DNA of 64,000 bases from Mogibacterium sp. (GTDB lineage: Bacteria; Bacillota; Clostridia; Peptostreptococcales; Anaerovoracaceae), in NCBI GenBank assembly GCA_024403035.1, contig JAKSSP010000007.1, forward strand, positions 17,414 through 81,413, given 5' to 3'. A program made the position numbers and the translations under genes. Positions 9,857 through 19,017 of the stretch are shown here, one piece after another. Each line of letters starts with the position of its first letter. The stretch's first letter is position 1. The notes under the pieces are model-generated. The model did no database searches. It worked only from the letters and a program-made list of their open reading frames with translations, and was not told where the DNA came from.

Positions 9857-12800
9857 ATGAAAATCATACACAATTCAAGACTAAAACAATACAGAGAGCC
9901 CTTCGGGGCAGTGGAAGCAGGGACGAAAGTCTCTCTTTCACTTTACATAGAAGATGAACAGCCAGAGAGCGTCCAGCTGATGCTTTGGCGCGGTGAGGAT
10001 CCTAATCCGCAGTTCATCGAAATGAAAGACAACGGCGAAGGCAGGTTCTCTGCCGAGGTCGCCGCACCGGATAAGGGATGCCTTCTCTGGTACGCTTTTG
10101 AGATAGAAACCGAAAGCGAATACGGCAGGCATGTCTTTTATTACGGAAATAATACGGAAGATCTGGGCGGCGAAGGAACCGCCTGCGGGGATGATCCGCA
10201 CCGCTATCAAATAACCGTATTCAAAAGGGCGGCAGTGCCGGAGTGGTACAAGAACGGCATCATCTACCAGATATTCCCGGACAGATTCGCCCGCGATAAA
10301 GACTGGCGCGAAAGATGCGAAGAAGCCATCATAAAAGTCAACGACAGACGTACGGACACAAAGCGCGTCATAGAGGAGGACTGGACAAAGCCGGCCTACT
10401 ATGTGCGCGGCCAGGGTAACAGCATCGCGGAGTGGCCTGTATACGGCGGCAGCCTGAAGGGGATCGAGGAGAAACTCGATTACCTCAGATCGCTTGGCGT
10501 AACGGGCATATATCTCAACCCGGTATTCGAGGCGACTTCAACCCACCGCTACGACACCGCTGACTACATGCATATCGATCCTGCGCTCGGCACTGATGAG
10601 GATTTCGTGAGCCTTGCAGAAGCCGCACGCAAAAGAGGCATCCGCATCATCCTTGACGGAGTGTTCAGCCATACGGGATCAGACAGCATCTACTTTGACA
10701 GATACGGCAATTACCCGGGTGCGGATGGCAAAGGAGCGTACGGAAATGAGGACTCGCCATACCGCAGCTGGTACAAGTTTGACACGAACGAAAGCTACGG
10801 TTACAGGTCGTGGTGGGGAGTCGAAGATCTTCCTGAAGTGATCGAAGAAAACGAGAGTTTCAGAAAGTTCATACTGGGAGAGGATGGCGCCGTCGCTCAC
10901 TGGCTGAAGATGGGAGCTTCGGGATGGAGACTGGATGTGGCAGATGAACTGCCTGACTCATTCATCGCGGAGACGCGTGCAAGGATCAAAGCGACAGACC
11001 CTGAATGCCTTCTCATAGGTGAGGTCTGGGAAGATGCCAGCAACAAGATAAGCTACGGTGAAAGACGCAGGTACTTCATGGGCGATGAACTTGACGGAAC
11101 CATGCACTATCCACTGAGAGACATACTTCTCGATTACATCAATTACACCATAAGTGCGGGCAAGGCTTCTGACAAACTGATGAGTCTGGCAGAGAACTAC
11201 CCGCCTGAGAACCTGTACGGAGCGCTTGCCCTTATAGGCAGTCACGACAGGGAACGCATCATGACCCTTATGGCGGGCGAACAGGATTACAGGTCCGCGA
11301 CACGCAAGGTCAGGCTGCTTTCAACGCTTCAGTACTGTCTGCCGGGCGTGCCTTGCGTCTATTACGGTGACGAAGTCGGCCTGATGGGGGAAAGAGATCC
11401 TTTGAACCGAAGCTGCTATCCATGGGGTCATGAGAATCTTGATCTGGGATACCATTACAGGATGCTCGGTCTCATATACGATGAGCACCCGGCTCTCAAG
11501 AACGGCGACTATAAACATCTTTCCGGAAAACACGGACTGAGTGAAGACATATTCGCGTTTACCAGAAGCGGAAAGGATGTCGCGGGCACGGAGGAGACTA
11601 TTCTGGTGATTGCCAACAGAAGCTATAATCCTGCCGAGGTGGATCTCAGCGGCATCGATGAGCTGAAGTGCGGATATGCGCTCGAACTCATGACGGGGGA
11701 AGAGATTTCTCTTGATGAAAACGGCAACATCGGAAAGATAAAGATGGAAGAGCTGTCTTCCATGCTCATAAGCCTGAGGACGGAAAAACCGGGAACGGAG
11801 GGCTTAGACAGAAGCGCGGGAGTCATTTGCCATATAAGCTCACTGCCGGGCAGAAAGCTGGGAAAAGGCGCGAGAGACTTTGTCGATTACATAGTTTCAG
11901 CGGGTTTCAGCATTTGGCAGGTGCTGCCGCTGAATCCTGCGGGACTCGGCAGCTCGCCGTACAGCAGCTATGCAGCATTTGCGGGAGAGCCAGAGTTCAT
12001 AGACAGGGATGAGCTGCCATCTGATGATGGCTTTGCGGCATTCGTTGAAAAGAACAATTACTGGTTGTATGACTATATAGCCTTTGAGCTGCTGAAGGAT
12101 ATCAATGATGGCAAGCACTGGTATGAGTGGCCTGATGAATACAAAAAAGTGAAGGCCGCAGAATATCTTGTTGCGCTGACACCGGATCAAAAGAAGAAAG
12201 CCCGGGAACTCGCTGAGGAACAGTATTGGTTCGACTCTCAGTGGAACGAGCTCAAGGCCTATGCGAATTCAAAGGGCGTTCGTCTGATGGGAGACCTCCC
12301 TATGTACATGGCGCTGGATTCGGCAGATGTGTGGGCGAACAAGAGCGTCTTCAGGATAGGCGAGGATGGCAGAAAGAAAGTACATGCCGGAGTTCCGCCT
12401 GATATGTTCAGCAAGGACGGTCAGGATTGGGGCAATCCGCTCTATGACTGGGACGAGCTGAAGGCTGACGGCTATAAATGGTGGCTAGGCCGCATAAGGC
12501 AGTGCACTGAGAGATTTGATATCCTCAGATTTGACCATTTCAGAGGTCTGTCAGAATACTTTGCCATACCGGATGACGGCAAGCCAAAGGACGGCTTCTG
12601 GCAGCACAGCGCGGGACTGGCGTTCATCGCTGCTATGAGGGACATGCTGAAAACTGAGGGCTTTGGCCTCAAGCTGCTGATGGAAGATCTGGGATTCCTT
12701 GACGCGGGGGTCAAGAACCTTCTGAAGCTGACGGGACTTCCGGGCATGGATATATGGCAGTTCTCGTCGGATTATATGCTGAAAATGAGCGAAGAGTCGC

Positions 12801-13192
12801 CTCAGAAGGCTGAGAACCGCGCATTCTACACGGGCACCCATGACAATGAGACACTCATTGGCTGGCTCCTGAAGACAAAGGCTGCGGATTCCGAAGAATC
12901 CGGAAATCATGAGAAAACAGAGCCTGCGGATGAAGATCTTCTCAGAACGGAATGTGAGACCGAAGCGCTCAGCATGATCACAAAGATCTACGAGAGCAAG
13001 GCCGCTCTTGCCATGATACAGCTTCAGGATGTGTTCCTGCTTGGAAACGAGGCGCGGATGAACGTGCCGGGCACTGTTGAAGGCAACTGGGACTGGAAGG
13101 TCGAAGGCGGTTCGATAGAAGAGGTATATCCGGACGCGAAAGCGCGTGCGGCATGGCTGAGAGAACTGGCTGAAAGTACAGGACGCATATAG
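9857..13192 (+). CDS. Fusion of GH13 alpha-glucan hydrolase and GH77 4-alpha-glucanotransferase
   Basis: One 1111-residue frame with two complete enzymes. Residues about 1-120 are a beta-sandwich starch-binding module. About 125-520 is a GH13 neopullulanase/cyclomaltodextrinase-like barrel with nucleophile Asp in GWRLDVADELPD, acid/base Glu in LIGEVWED and LIGSHDRERI, followed by a beta domain to about 640. From RSAGVICHISSLPG (about 650) to the end is a MalQ-type GH77 domain with DILRFDHFRG, LLMEDLG and YTGTHDNET. The enzyme should both debranch or hydrolyse and re-join maltodextrins left by GlgP. It starts 6 bases after glgA. MalQ alone is usually about 500 residues, so the GH77 half (about 455) is slightly short but keeps all motifs. 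Confidence 0.9.
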   Translation: MKIIHNSRLKQYREPFGAVEAGTKVSLSLYIEDEQPESVQLMLWRGEDPNPQFIEMKDNGEGRFSAEVAAPDKGCLLWYAFEIETESEYGRHVFYYGNNTEDLGGEGTACGDDPHRYQITVFKRAAVPEWYKNGIIYQIFPDRFARDKDWRERCEEAIIKVNDRRTDTKRVIEEDWTKPAYYVRGQGNSIAEWPVYGGSLKGIEEKLDYLRSLGVTGIYLNPVFEATSTHRYDTADYMHIDPALGTDEDFVSLAEAARKRGIRIILDGVFSHTGSDSIYFDRYGNYPGADGKGAYGNEDSPYRSWYKFDTNESYGYRSWWGVEDLPEVIEENESFRKFILGEDGAVAHWLKMGASGWRLDVADELPDSFIAETRARIKATDPECLLIGEVWEDASNKISYGERRRYFMGDELDGTMHYPLRDILLDYINYTISAGKASDKLMSLAENYPPENLYGALALIGSHDRERIMTLMAGEQDYRSATRKVRLLSTLQYCLPGVPCVYYGDEVGLMGERDPLNRSCYPWGHENLDLGYHYRMLGLIYDEHPALKNGDYKHLSGKHGLSEDIFAFTRSGKDVAGTEETILVIANRSYNPAEVDLSGIDELKCGYALELMTGEEISLDENGNIGKIKMEELSSMLISLRTEKPGTEGLDRSAGVICHISSLPGRKLGKGARDFVDYIVSAGFSIWQVLPLNPAGLGSSPYSSYAAFAGEPEFIDRDELPSDDGFAAFVEKNNYWLYDYIAFELLKDINDGKHWYEWPDEYKKVKAAEYLVALTPDQKKKARELAEEQYWFDSQWNELKAYANSKGVRLMGDLPMYMALDSADVWANKSVFRIGEDGRKKVHAGVPPDMFSKDGQDWGNPLYDWDELKADGYKWWLGRIRQCTERFDILRFDHFRGLSEYFAIPDDGKPKDGFWQHSAGLAFIAAMRDMLKTEGFGLKLLMEDLGFLDAGVKNLLKLTGLPGMDIWQFSSDYMLKMSEESPQKAENRAFYTGTHDNETLIGWLLKTKAADSEESGNHEKTEPADEDLLRTECETEALSMITKIYESKAALAMIQLQDVFLLGNEARMNVPGTVEGNWDWKVEGGSIEEVYPDAKARAAWLRELAESTGRI

Positions 13193-13207
13193 ACACGGAG
13201 ACTGGTA

Positions 13208-14451
13208 ATGATAAGAAACATAGTATTTGACATAGGCATGGTGCTTATAGGCTTTGAGCCTTTTGAATGGCTGCGGTCGATGTTCGATGAGGAGACAGCC
13301 GACAGGATAGCATACGCTGTCTACGGCACAGGCCACTGGGAGGAACTCGACAAGGCCATCCTGAGCGAAGAGGAGATACTCGAGCTGTTCATCAGCGAGA
13401 CGCCCGATCTCAGGGACGAGATCACGGAGGCATATGACCGCGTAGGCGAGTGCGTCAAGAAGAAAACCTGGCCGATCCCTATGATAGACCTCTTGAAGGA
13501 GAAAGGATACAGCGTATACTTCCTCTCCAACATGTCCGAGCATGTCATCAACTCCAACCATGAAGCTTTCGCGTTCACGGAGCACATGGACGGCGGCGTA
13601 TGGTCGTGCGACGTGCATATGATAAAGCCGGACCCGGGCATCTACAAAGTCCTTTTCGACAGATACGGACTCGTTCCGGAGGAGTGCCTGTTCATAGACG
13701 ACAATCCTCCGAACATAGCCATGGCAAAGAAGTTTGGCATGAAGGGCATAGTATTTGAGGATTACGGCCACCTCATGGCCGATCTCGACAAGGCCCTCAC
13801 CAAGGACGCGTCCCACGATAAGATATCCGTGCTATGCTACGGCGACTCCAACACCTACGGCTACGATCCAAATACAGGCGGAAGGTATCCGTATGAAAAG
13901 CGCTGGACGACCATCCTGGGAGAGATGCTGGGCAGCAGATATGAAGTGATCCCGGAAGGCCTGAACGGCAGGACGACTGCCTACGACAGACCGGGGCGGC
14001 ATGGAAGAACGGCGTCAGCAGTTTTACCGCGTGTCTCGGGACGCACAAGCCGGTCGATCACATTATCATCATGCTTGGCACAAACGACTGCAACGCGACG
14101 CTCGGTCTTTCCGCAGAAGACATCGCGGGCGGCATGGAGACCCTCGTGAAGATAGCGGAAAAGGAGACGCCGGGACTGCAGGGCTACGTGCCGGAGATCA
14201 TAGTCGCGGCGCCTGCGGCGATACAGGGAGATATCGAAAAGTCGCCGTTCGCGTTCGAGATCACGCCGGAATCTGTTCAGAAGTCGGTCGACATCGGCCC
14301 GCTGTACAGGGAGATCGCGGAGAAACACAGTGTGAGGTTTGCCGACGCCACGGCCGGAATAGAAGTCGCGCCTGACTGCGAGCACCTGACGGAAGAAGGG
14401 CACAGACAGATAGCGAAGCTGTTTTATGAGGCGATCACGGAGAGACCGTGA
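13208..14451 (+). pseudogene. HAD hydrolase-SGNH esterase fusion with a frameshift
   Basis: Residues 1 to about 205 are a complete HAD phosphatase of the YihX-like type: FDIGMVL (motif I), FLSNMS (motif II), MIKPDPG (motif III Lys) and FIDDNPPN (motif IV). The same frame then runs into an SGNH/GDSL hydrolase with CYGDSNTYGYDP (nucleophile Ser block). At the GGGG run (13993-13996) the SGNH reading must move back one base; from there AAWKNGVSSF, HIIIMLGTNDCN (Gly/Asn block) and HLTEEGHRQIA (Asp/His block) continue to 14451. One extra G would restore a single 414-codon frame. So this is either a real 1-base deletion, leaving an intact HAD and a broken esterase, or a homopolymer sequencing error. 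HAD function is likely kept either way. Confidence 0.75.
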
Positions 14452-14476
14452 AGCGGCCTGCGGACAAGACAGATTT

Positions 14477-14506
14477 TTGTTAAATAATACACGATTTCAT
14501 TATAAT
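14477..14506 (+). promoter_or_regulatory. Probable sigma-A promoter for the opp operon
   Basis: TTGTTA (14477-14482), an 18-base spacer and TATAAT (14501-14506) lie in an A/T-rich gap after the HAD-SGNH gene. A second possible site is the extended -10 TGATAAAAT at 14548-14556. Both are placed to drive oppB. Confidence 0.55.
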
Positions 14507-14613
14507 TTTGTTTACTATATGATATTTCGTCTATTGTGATGGATATGTGATAAAATATTCTAGTGTCGTGTTTCGTGCGGCACGCATTAAATCACAGGAA
14601 AGGATGTGATGAT

Positions 14614-15555
14614 TTGCTTATCTACATTGCTAAGCGACTGGGGGCGGCGATAGCGACTCTGCTCCTTATCATGACGATTACTTTCTTCCTGATGAACACC
14701 ATTCCGGGAAGCCCGTTCCTGACTGAGAAATCGACTCCTCAGCAGATAGAACTGGCGAACCAGAAATACGGTCTCGACAAACCGCTCATAGTTCAGCTGA
14801 AAAACTATCTGGTGAACTATTGCAAGGGAGACCTCGGTGTTTCACTCAAGATGCAGGAAGGAACACCTGTCAAGGACATCCTGTTCAAGCAGGGAAAATT
14901 CGGATTATCCATGAGGCTGGGCTTGCTGGCCGTACTTGTCGCAGTGATCCTGGGCATACCGCTCGGGTGTCTCGCGGCGTATAAACGAGGGACATGGATA
15001 GACGGACTGCTGAGGGTGCTGACGACAGTAGGCGTCGCCATACCGACCTTCGTGCTGGCTGCGACACTGCTTATTTATCTGGGTGTAAAAGCCCAGCTGC
15101 TCCCGGTACTTTCGGGCAGTCTTACAAACTGGAAGGCCTATATCATGCCGGTAATATCGCTCTCGTTCTATGACGTCTGCTATATCGCCAAGCTGACAAG
15201 GACTTCGATGCTCGACGCGATCAACCAGGACTACATCCGCACCGCCAAGGCAAAGGGTGTAAAGAACAAGTGGATCGTGCTCAAACACGCGCTCAGAAAC
15301 TCGCTGATCCCTGTAGTCACTTTCCTCGGACCGCTGATCGCTTTCATCATCACCGGTTCGTTCGTGGTAGAGACTACGTTCTCGATCCCGGGACTCGGCA
15401 AGTACTTTGTAGAGAGCGTCATCAACCGTGACTACACCGTGATCATGGCGACCACCTTCGTAGTATCCATACTGGTCATTGTAATGAACCTGGTAGTGGA
15501 TATCGTATACAAGGTGATCGACCCGAGGATCACGCTCAGCTCAACAGACGAATAG
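14614..15555 (+). CDS. oppB: Oligopeptide/dipeptide ABC transporter permease (OppB/DppB)
   Basis: First of two inner-membrane permease subunits. 313 residues with six hydrophobic spans, starting IYIAKRLGAAIATLLLIMT; the binding-protein-dependent transport signature lies around RTAKAKGVKNKWIVLKHALR (about 209-228). The start is taken as TTG at 14614 because AGGAAAGGA (14596-14604) is 9 bases upstream and the family begins right at this point. The longer in-frame GTG at 14563 has no ribosome site. It is followed 10 bases later by oppC. Confidence 0.92.
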   Translation: MLIYIAKRLGAAIATLLLIMTITFFLMNTIPGSPFLTEKSTPQQIELANQKYGLDKPLIVQLKNYLVNYCKGDLGVSLKMQEGTPVKDILFKQGKFGLSMRLGLLAVLVAVILGIPLGCLAAYKRGTWIDGLLRVLTTVGVAIPTFVLAATLLIYLGVKAQLLPVLSGSLTNWKAYIMPVISLSFYDVCYIAKLTRTSMLDAINQDYIRTAKAKGVKNKWIVLKHALRNSLIPVVTFLGPLIAFIITGSFVVETTFSIPGLGKYFVESVINRDYTVIMATTFVVSILVIVMNLVVDIVYKVIDPRITLSSTDE

Positions 15556-15565
15556 GAGGGAAGGC

Positions 15566-16921
15566 ATGAAACAGGCATTCAAGAAATTCAGCCCGTTCCA
15601 GGTCGATCCCGATAGGGTCTGGGCTGACTACGGCCTCAGCGGCTCCGACTTTGCTCCGGCGACGGAGACAGAGAAGGAGAACATGGTTGAGGTCAGAAAG
15701 AGCGTTTCCTACTGGAGAGACGCGGCGAGGAGATTCAAGAACAATACCGTTTCCATGGTAGCGCTCGGCATCTTCATCATCGTGCTGCTCTTCGCGTTCC
15801 TGGGACCTGCTCTTATTCCATACGACTACGCTAATCAGTACAGAAGCTCGCAGAAACTCGGTCCTTTCGAATACTCCGACAAGGAGGCTCTTGTGAAGAG
15901 CATAGAGGGCCAGGTGGACTGCATGTACGCTACTGCTCTCCTGCCGGGGTCCGCGACGGCCCTCGACGCGGGGACATACTACTTCAAATATAAGGGCAAT
16001 ACTTACTGCTTCACCCTTGAGCAGAAACTGTCGGATTCCGTGATCTGCCTGAAGGACGGAGAACTTTCCATAGTAAGAGAGGTACACATCCAGAACGGCG
16101 AGATCAAGAGATCCACTCCGCTCGAGTTCACGGGCGAGGCCGCGGAAGGCGCTAAGGAGATCGAAGTGACCTCAAAGGTGTTCCCTCACATGGTCGGAAC
16201 CGACTCGCAGGGACGCGACCTGCTGGCGAGGACGATGTACGGAGCCAGGGTCTCGATCATCATCGGCATAGTTGCCGCCCTCATCGTACTGGTCATCGGA
16301 TCCATCTACGGAGCCATTTCCGGTCTCTGCGGAGGAGCGGTCGACTTCGTCATGATGAGAATAGTCGAGCTCATTTACTCCGTGCCTGAGATCCTGCTGG
16401 TACTGCTGCTTCAGGTAGTGCTGAAGGACCCTCTGCAGAAGTGGTTCGACTCTTCGAATTCATGGTTCGCCAACGCGCTCTCCACACTGGGAGCCGGCAT
16501 CGTGAGCATCTTCATCACATTCGCTCTTCTTTACTGGGTCACCATGGCCCGTATCGTAAGAGGACAGGTGCTGATGCTGAAGAAGCAGGAATACGTTACA
16601 GCGGCTACGGCTCTCGGAGCTTCAAACGGCAGGATCATCAGGAGGCATCTGCTGCCTAACTGCGTAGGCCAGCTCGTCATCACGACCTGCCTGCAGATCC
16701 CGTCGGCCATCTTCCTCGAATCATTCCTGTCCTTCCTCGGACTGGGTGTTTCGGCGCCGATGGCATCGCTCGGATCGCTCTGCTCCGACGCGCTCGGAAC
16801 GATCACCATATTTCCGTACAGGCTGCTGTTCCCGGGCTTCATACTAACAACAATAGTTCTTACCCTGAACCTGGTCGGCGACGGACTGAGAGACGCTCTC
16901 GACCCGCGTCTGAAGAAGTAG
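15566..16921 (+). CDS. oppC: Oligopeptide ABC transporter permease with large extracytoplasmic insert (OppC)
   Basis: Second permease of the Opp system. The N-terminal cytoplasmic tail is followed by one membrane span (about 62-82). After VGTDSQGRDLLARTMYGAR (about 209 on) come the usual five spans of the BPD_transp_1 domain with TAATALGASNGRIIRRHLLP. Between them lies an insert of about 115 residues that is not present in ordinary OppC (about 300 residues), giving 451 in total. It should face the outside and may touch OppA. The start has an AGGAGGGAAGG site. Confidence 0.9.
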   Translation: MKQAFKKFSPFQVDPDRVWADYGLSGSDFAPATETEKENMVEVRKSVSYWRDAARRFKNNTVSMVALGIFIIVLLFAFLGPALIPYDYANQYRSSQKLGPFEYSDKEALVKSIEGQVDCMYATALLPGSATALDAGTYYFKYKGNTYCFTLEQKLSDSVICLKDGELSIVREVHIQNGEIKRSTPLEFTGEAAEGAKEIEVTSKVFPHMVGTDSQGRDLLARTMYGARVSIIIGIVAALIVLVIGSIYGAISGLCGGAVDFVMMRIVELIYSVPEILLVLLLQVVLKDPLQKWFDSSNSWFANALSTLGAGIVSIFITFALLYWVTMARIVRGQVLMLKKQEYVTAATALGASNGRIIRRHLLPNCVGQLVITTCLQIPSAIFLESFLSFLGLGVSAPMASLGSLCSDALGTITIFPYRLLFPGFILTTIVLTLNLVGDGLRDALDPRLKK

Positions 16922-16933
16922 GGAGGTGGAACG

Positions 16934-17947
16934 ATGTCAGAAGATAGAAAAACATTACTTGAAGTAAAGGACCTCAAGGTATCATTCTTCACTCCTGCGG
17001 GCGAGGTCAAAGCCGTTGACGGCATCTCGTATACCCTCAAGGAACATGAAGTAATGGGCATCGTAGGCGAGTCCGGATCGGGCAAGTCGGTAGAGGCTTA
17101 TTCGATCATGGGCCTTCTCCAGAGCCCGGGAAAGATCGTCGGCGGATCGATCACGTTCGACGGCGAAGACCTGCTGGCTTATGATGAAGAGCAGATGAGG
17201 GATTTCAGGGGCAACAAGGCAAGCATGATCTTCCAGAACCCTATGACATGCCTGAATCCGGTCTATACGATCGGAAACCAGCTGATGGAGGCCCTTACCT
17301 GCCACGACAAGGATTATCCGAAAGAAAAGGCCAGAGCCCGCGCAATCGAGATGCTCGAGCTCGTAGGCATAAACAACGCGGAGAAGCGCGTGGACCAGTA
17401 TCCGCACGAGTTCTCCGGCGGAATGCGTCAGCGCGCGATGATCGCGATGGCGCTCATCTGCGACCCTAAGCTGCTGATCGCCGACGAGCCGACGACGGCT
17501 CTCGACGTCACCATCCAGGCGCAGATACTTGACCTGATGAAGGACATCCAGAAGAAGATCGGCACCGCCATCATCTTCATCACCCACAACCTAGGCGTTG
17601 TAGCGGAGATGTGCGACAGGGTATCCGTTATGTACGCGGGCAAGATCGTTGAACAGGGCACTGACGAGGACATCTTCTACAGACCTGCCCACCCGTATAC
17701 GATGGGCCTGCTCGAATCGATGCCGAGACTCGACGCGGACGCGCATGAGAGACTGATCCCAATCGAGGGTACTCCGGTCGACCTGCTGAATCCGCCTGAA
17801 GGATGCCACTTCGGTCCGAGATGCAAGCACTGCATGAAGATCTGCCTCACCAAGGAACCGCCTTACGCGGATCTCGGGAACGGGCATATATCGGCATGCT
17901 GGCTGCACTACATGGGCAAGGGCAAAAAACAGGAGGTGACGGAATAA
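16934..17947 (+). CDS. oppD: Oligopeptide ABC transporter ATPase OppD
   Basis: 337-residue ABC ATPase powering peptide uptake. Walker A is GESGSGKS (about 50), the signature [12 protein letters not shown] is followed by Walker [13 protein letters not shown], and the switch His is in FITHNLGVV. The Cys-rich C-terminal oligopeptide-ATPase domain ([14 protein letters not shown]) is typical of OppD/DppD and often holds an iron-sulfur centre. The stop overlaps the oppF start as TAATG. Confidence 0.95.
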   Translation: MSEDRKTLLEVKDLKVSFFTPAGEVKAVDGISYTLKEHEVMGIVGESGSGKSVEAYSIMGLLQSPGKIVGGSITFDGEDLLAYDEEQMRDFRGNKASMIFQNPMTCLNPVYTIGNQLMEALTCHDKDYPKEKARARAIEMLELVGINNAEKRVDQYPHEFSGGMRQRAMIAMALICDPKLLIADEPTTALDVTIQAQILDLMKDIQKKIGTAIIFITHNLGVVAEMCDRVSVMYAGKIVEQGTDEDIFYRPAHPYTMGLLESMPRLDADAHERLIPIEGTPVDLLNPPEGCHFGPRCKHCMKICLTKEPPYADLGNGHISACWLHYMGKGKKQEVTE

Positions 17948-18939
17948 TGGCAGAACAGACCAAACTCCTGGAAATAAAGGATTTAAAGAAGCATTTCAGA
18001 ATAAAGAAAGGCGGATTCAACAAGCATCAGACCGTAAAGGCTGTTGACGGAGTCACGCTCGACATCTTCAAGGGAGAGACCCTCGGACTCGTAGGCGAGT
18101 CCGGCTGCGGAAAGACGACTCTCGGACGTACCATCATAAGGCTCTACGAGCCGACATCGGGCACCATCATCTACGACGGCAAGCCTATATTCGACTCAGA
18201 GCAGAACATCGCCGAGAAGATGCTCCCTTACAGACGCAAGATGCAGATCATATTCCAGGATCCGTCGGCGTCGCTCGACCCGCGCATGACGGTCGGAGAG
18301 ATCGTAGGCGAGGCGCTGGACATACATAAGCTCTGCACCGGAAAAGGCGAGAGAGAGGCGAGGATCAAAAAGCTCCTTGATGAGGTAGGACTCAACACCG
18401 AGCACTCCAACCGTTTCCCTCACGAGTTCTCCGGCGGACAGCAGCAGCGTATCGGCATCGCGCGAGCCCTGGCAGTAGAGCCTGAGTTCATCGTATGCGA
18501 CGAGCCTATCTCGGCTCTCGACGTATCGATCCAGTCGCAGGTAGTCAACATGCTCGAGGATCTTCAGGAACAGCTGGGACTGACATACCTGTTCATCGCG
18601 CACGATATTTCGGTCGTAAGACACATATCGAACCGTATCGGCGTTATGTATCTCGGCAATCTTGTTGAGCTTGCCGAATCATATGAACTTTACAGGAACC
18701 CTATTCATCCGTATACTAAGACATTGATGAGCGCGGTGCCTATCCCTGACCCGGTGGTCACGCGTTCAAGGGAGAGGCTGATCCTCGAGGGAGACATCCC
18801 GAGCCCGATCGACCCGCCATCAGGATGCAAGTTCCACACGAGGTGCCCGTATGCCACGGAACGCTGTAAGGAGGAAAACCCTGTGTTCAGGGATTACGGC
18901 GGCGGACATTACGCGGCATGCCACCTGCTCGAGAAGTAG
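17947..18939 (+). CDS. oppF: Oligopeptide ABC transporter ATPase OppF
   Basis: 330-residue partner ATPase of OppD. Walker A is [14 protein letters not shown]; the signature is [15 protein letters not shown], followed by a Walker B that reads [14 protein letters not shown]; the switch is [12 protein letters not shown]. The C-terminal Cys motif is [14 protein letters not shown]. The ATG at 17947 shares one base with the oppD stop (TAATG), indicating translational coupling. In-frame coding-like sequence upstream of it is inside oppD and is ignored. Confidence 0.95.
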   Translation: MAEQTKLLEIKDLKKHFRIKKGGFNKHQTVKAVDGVTLDIFKGETLGLVGESGCGKTTLGRTIIRLYEPTSGTIIYDGKPIFDSEQNIAEKMLPYRRKMQIIFQDPSASLDPRMTVGEIVGEALDIHKLCTGKGEREARIKKLLDEVGLNTEHSNRFPHEFSGGQQQRIGIARALAVEPEFIVCDEPISALDVSIQSQVVNMLEDLQEQLGLTYLFIAHDISVVRHISNRIGVMYLGNLVELAESYELYRNPIHPYTKTLMSAVPIPDPVVTRSRERLILEGDIPSPIDPPSGCKFHTRCPYATERCKEENPVFRDYGGGHYAACHLLEK

Positions 18940-18949
18940 GTCAGACAAG

Positions 18950-18979
18950 TTATTAATGTAACATCGGTTACTTTAATAA
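18950..18979. repeat. 30-bp near-perfect inverted repeat between oppF and oppA
   Basis: TTATTAATGTAAC (18950-18962), spacer ATCG, GTTACTTTAATAA (18967-18979): 12 of 13 arm positions match. There is no T-run behind it, so it is not a standard terminator. It could be an operator or an RNA hairpin that stabilises the oppA message. Confidence 0.6.
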
Positions 18980-18980
18980 A

Positions 18981-18994
18981 ATACAGTACTGTAT
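18981..18994. promoter_or_regulatory. 14-bp perfect palindrome upstream of oppA
   Basis: ATACAGTACTGTAT is self-complementary over all 14 bases and lies 23 bases before the oppA ATG, just 3' of the longer inverted repeat. The form suggests a dimeric repressor site. No regulator in the window can be linked to it. Confidence 0.5.
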
Positions 18995-19017
18995 AAGTTA
19001 TTGAAGGAGGAAAATTT

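Noticed and set aside
12551-13816. A 421-codon minus-strand frame across the GH77 end and the HAD gene
   Set aside because: It spans two confirmed plus-strand genes and has no family features.
13990-14000. Programmed -1 frameshift in the HAD-SGNH gene
   Set aside because: The site is a plain GGGG run without an X-XXY-YYZ heptamer or an evident downstream pseudoknot; deletion or sequencing error is simpler.
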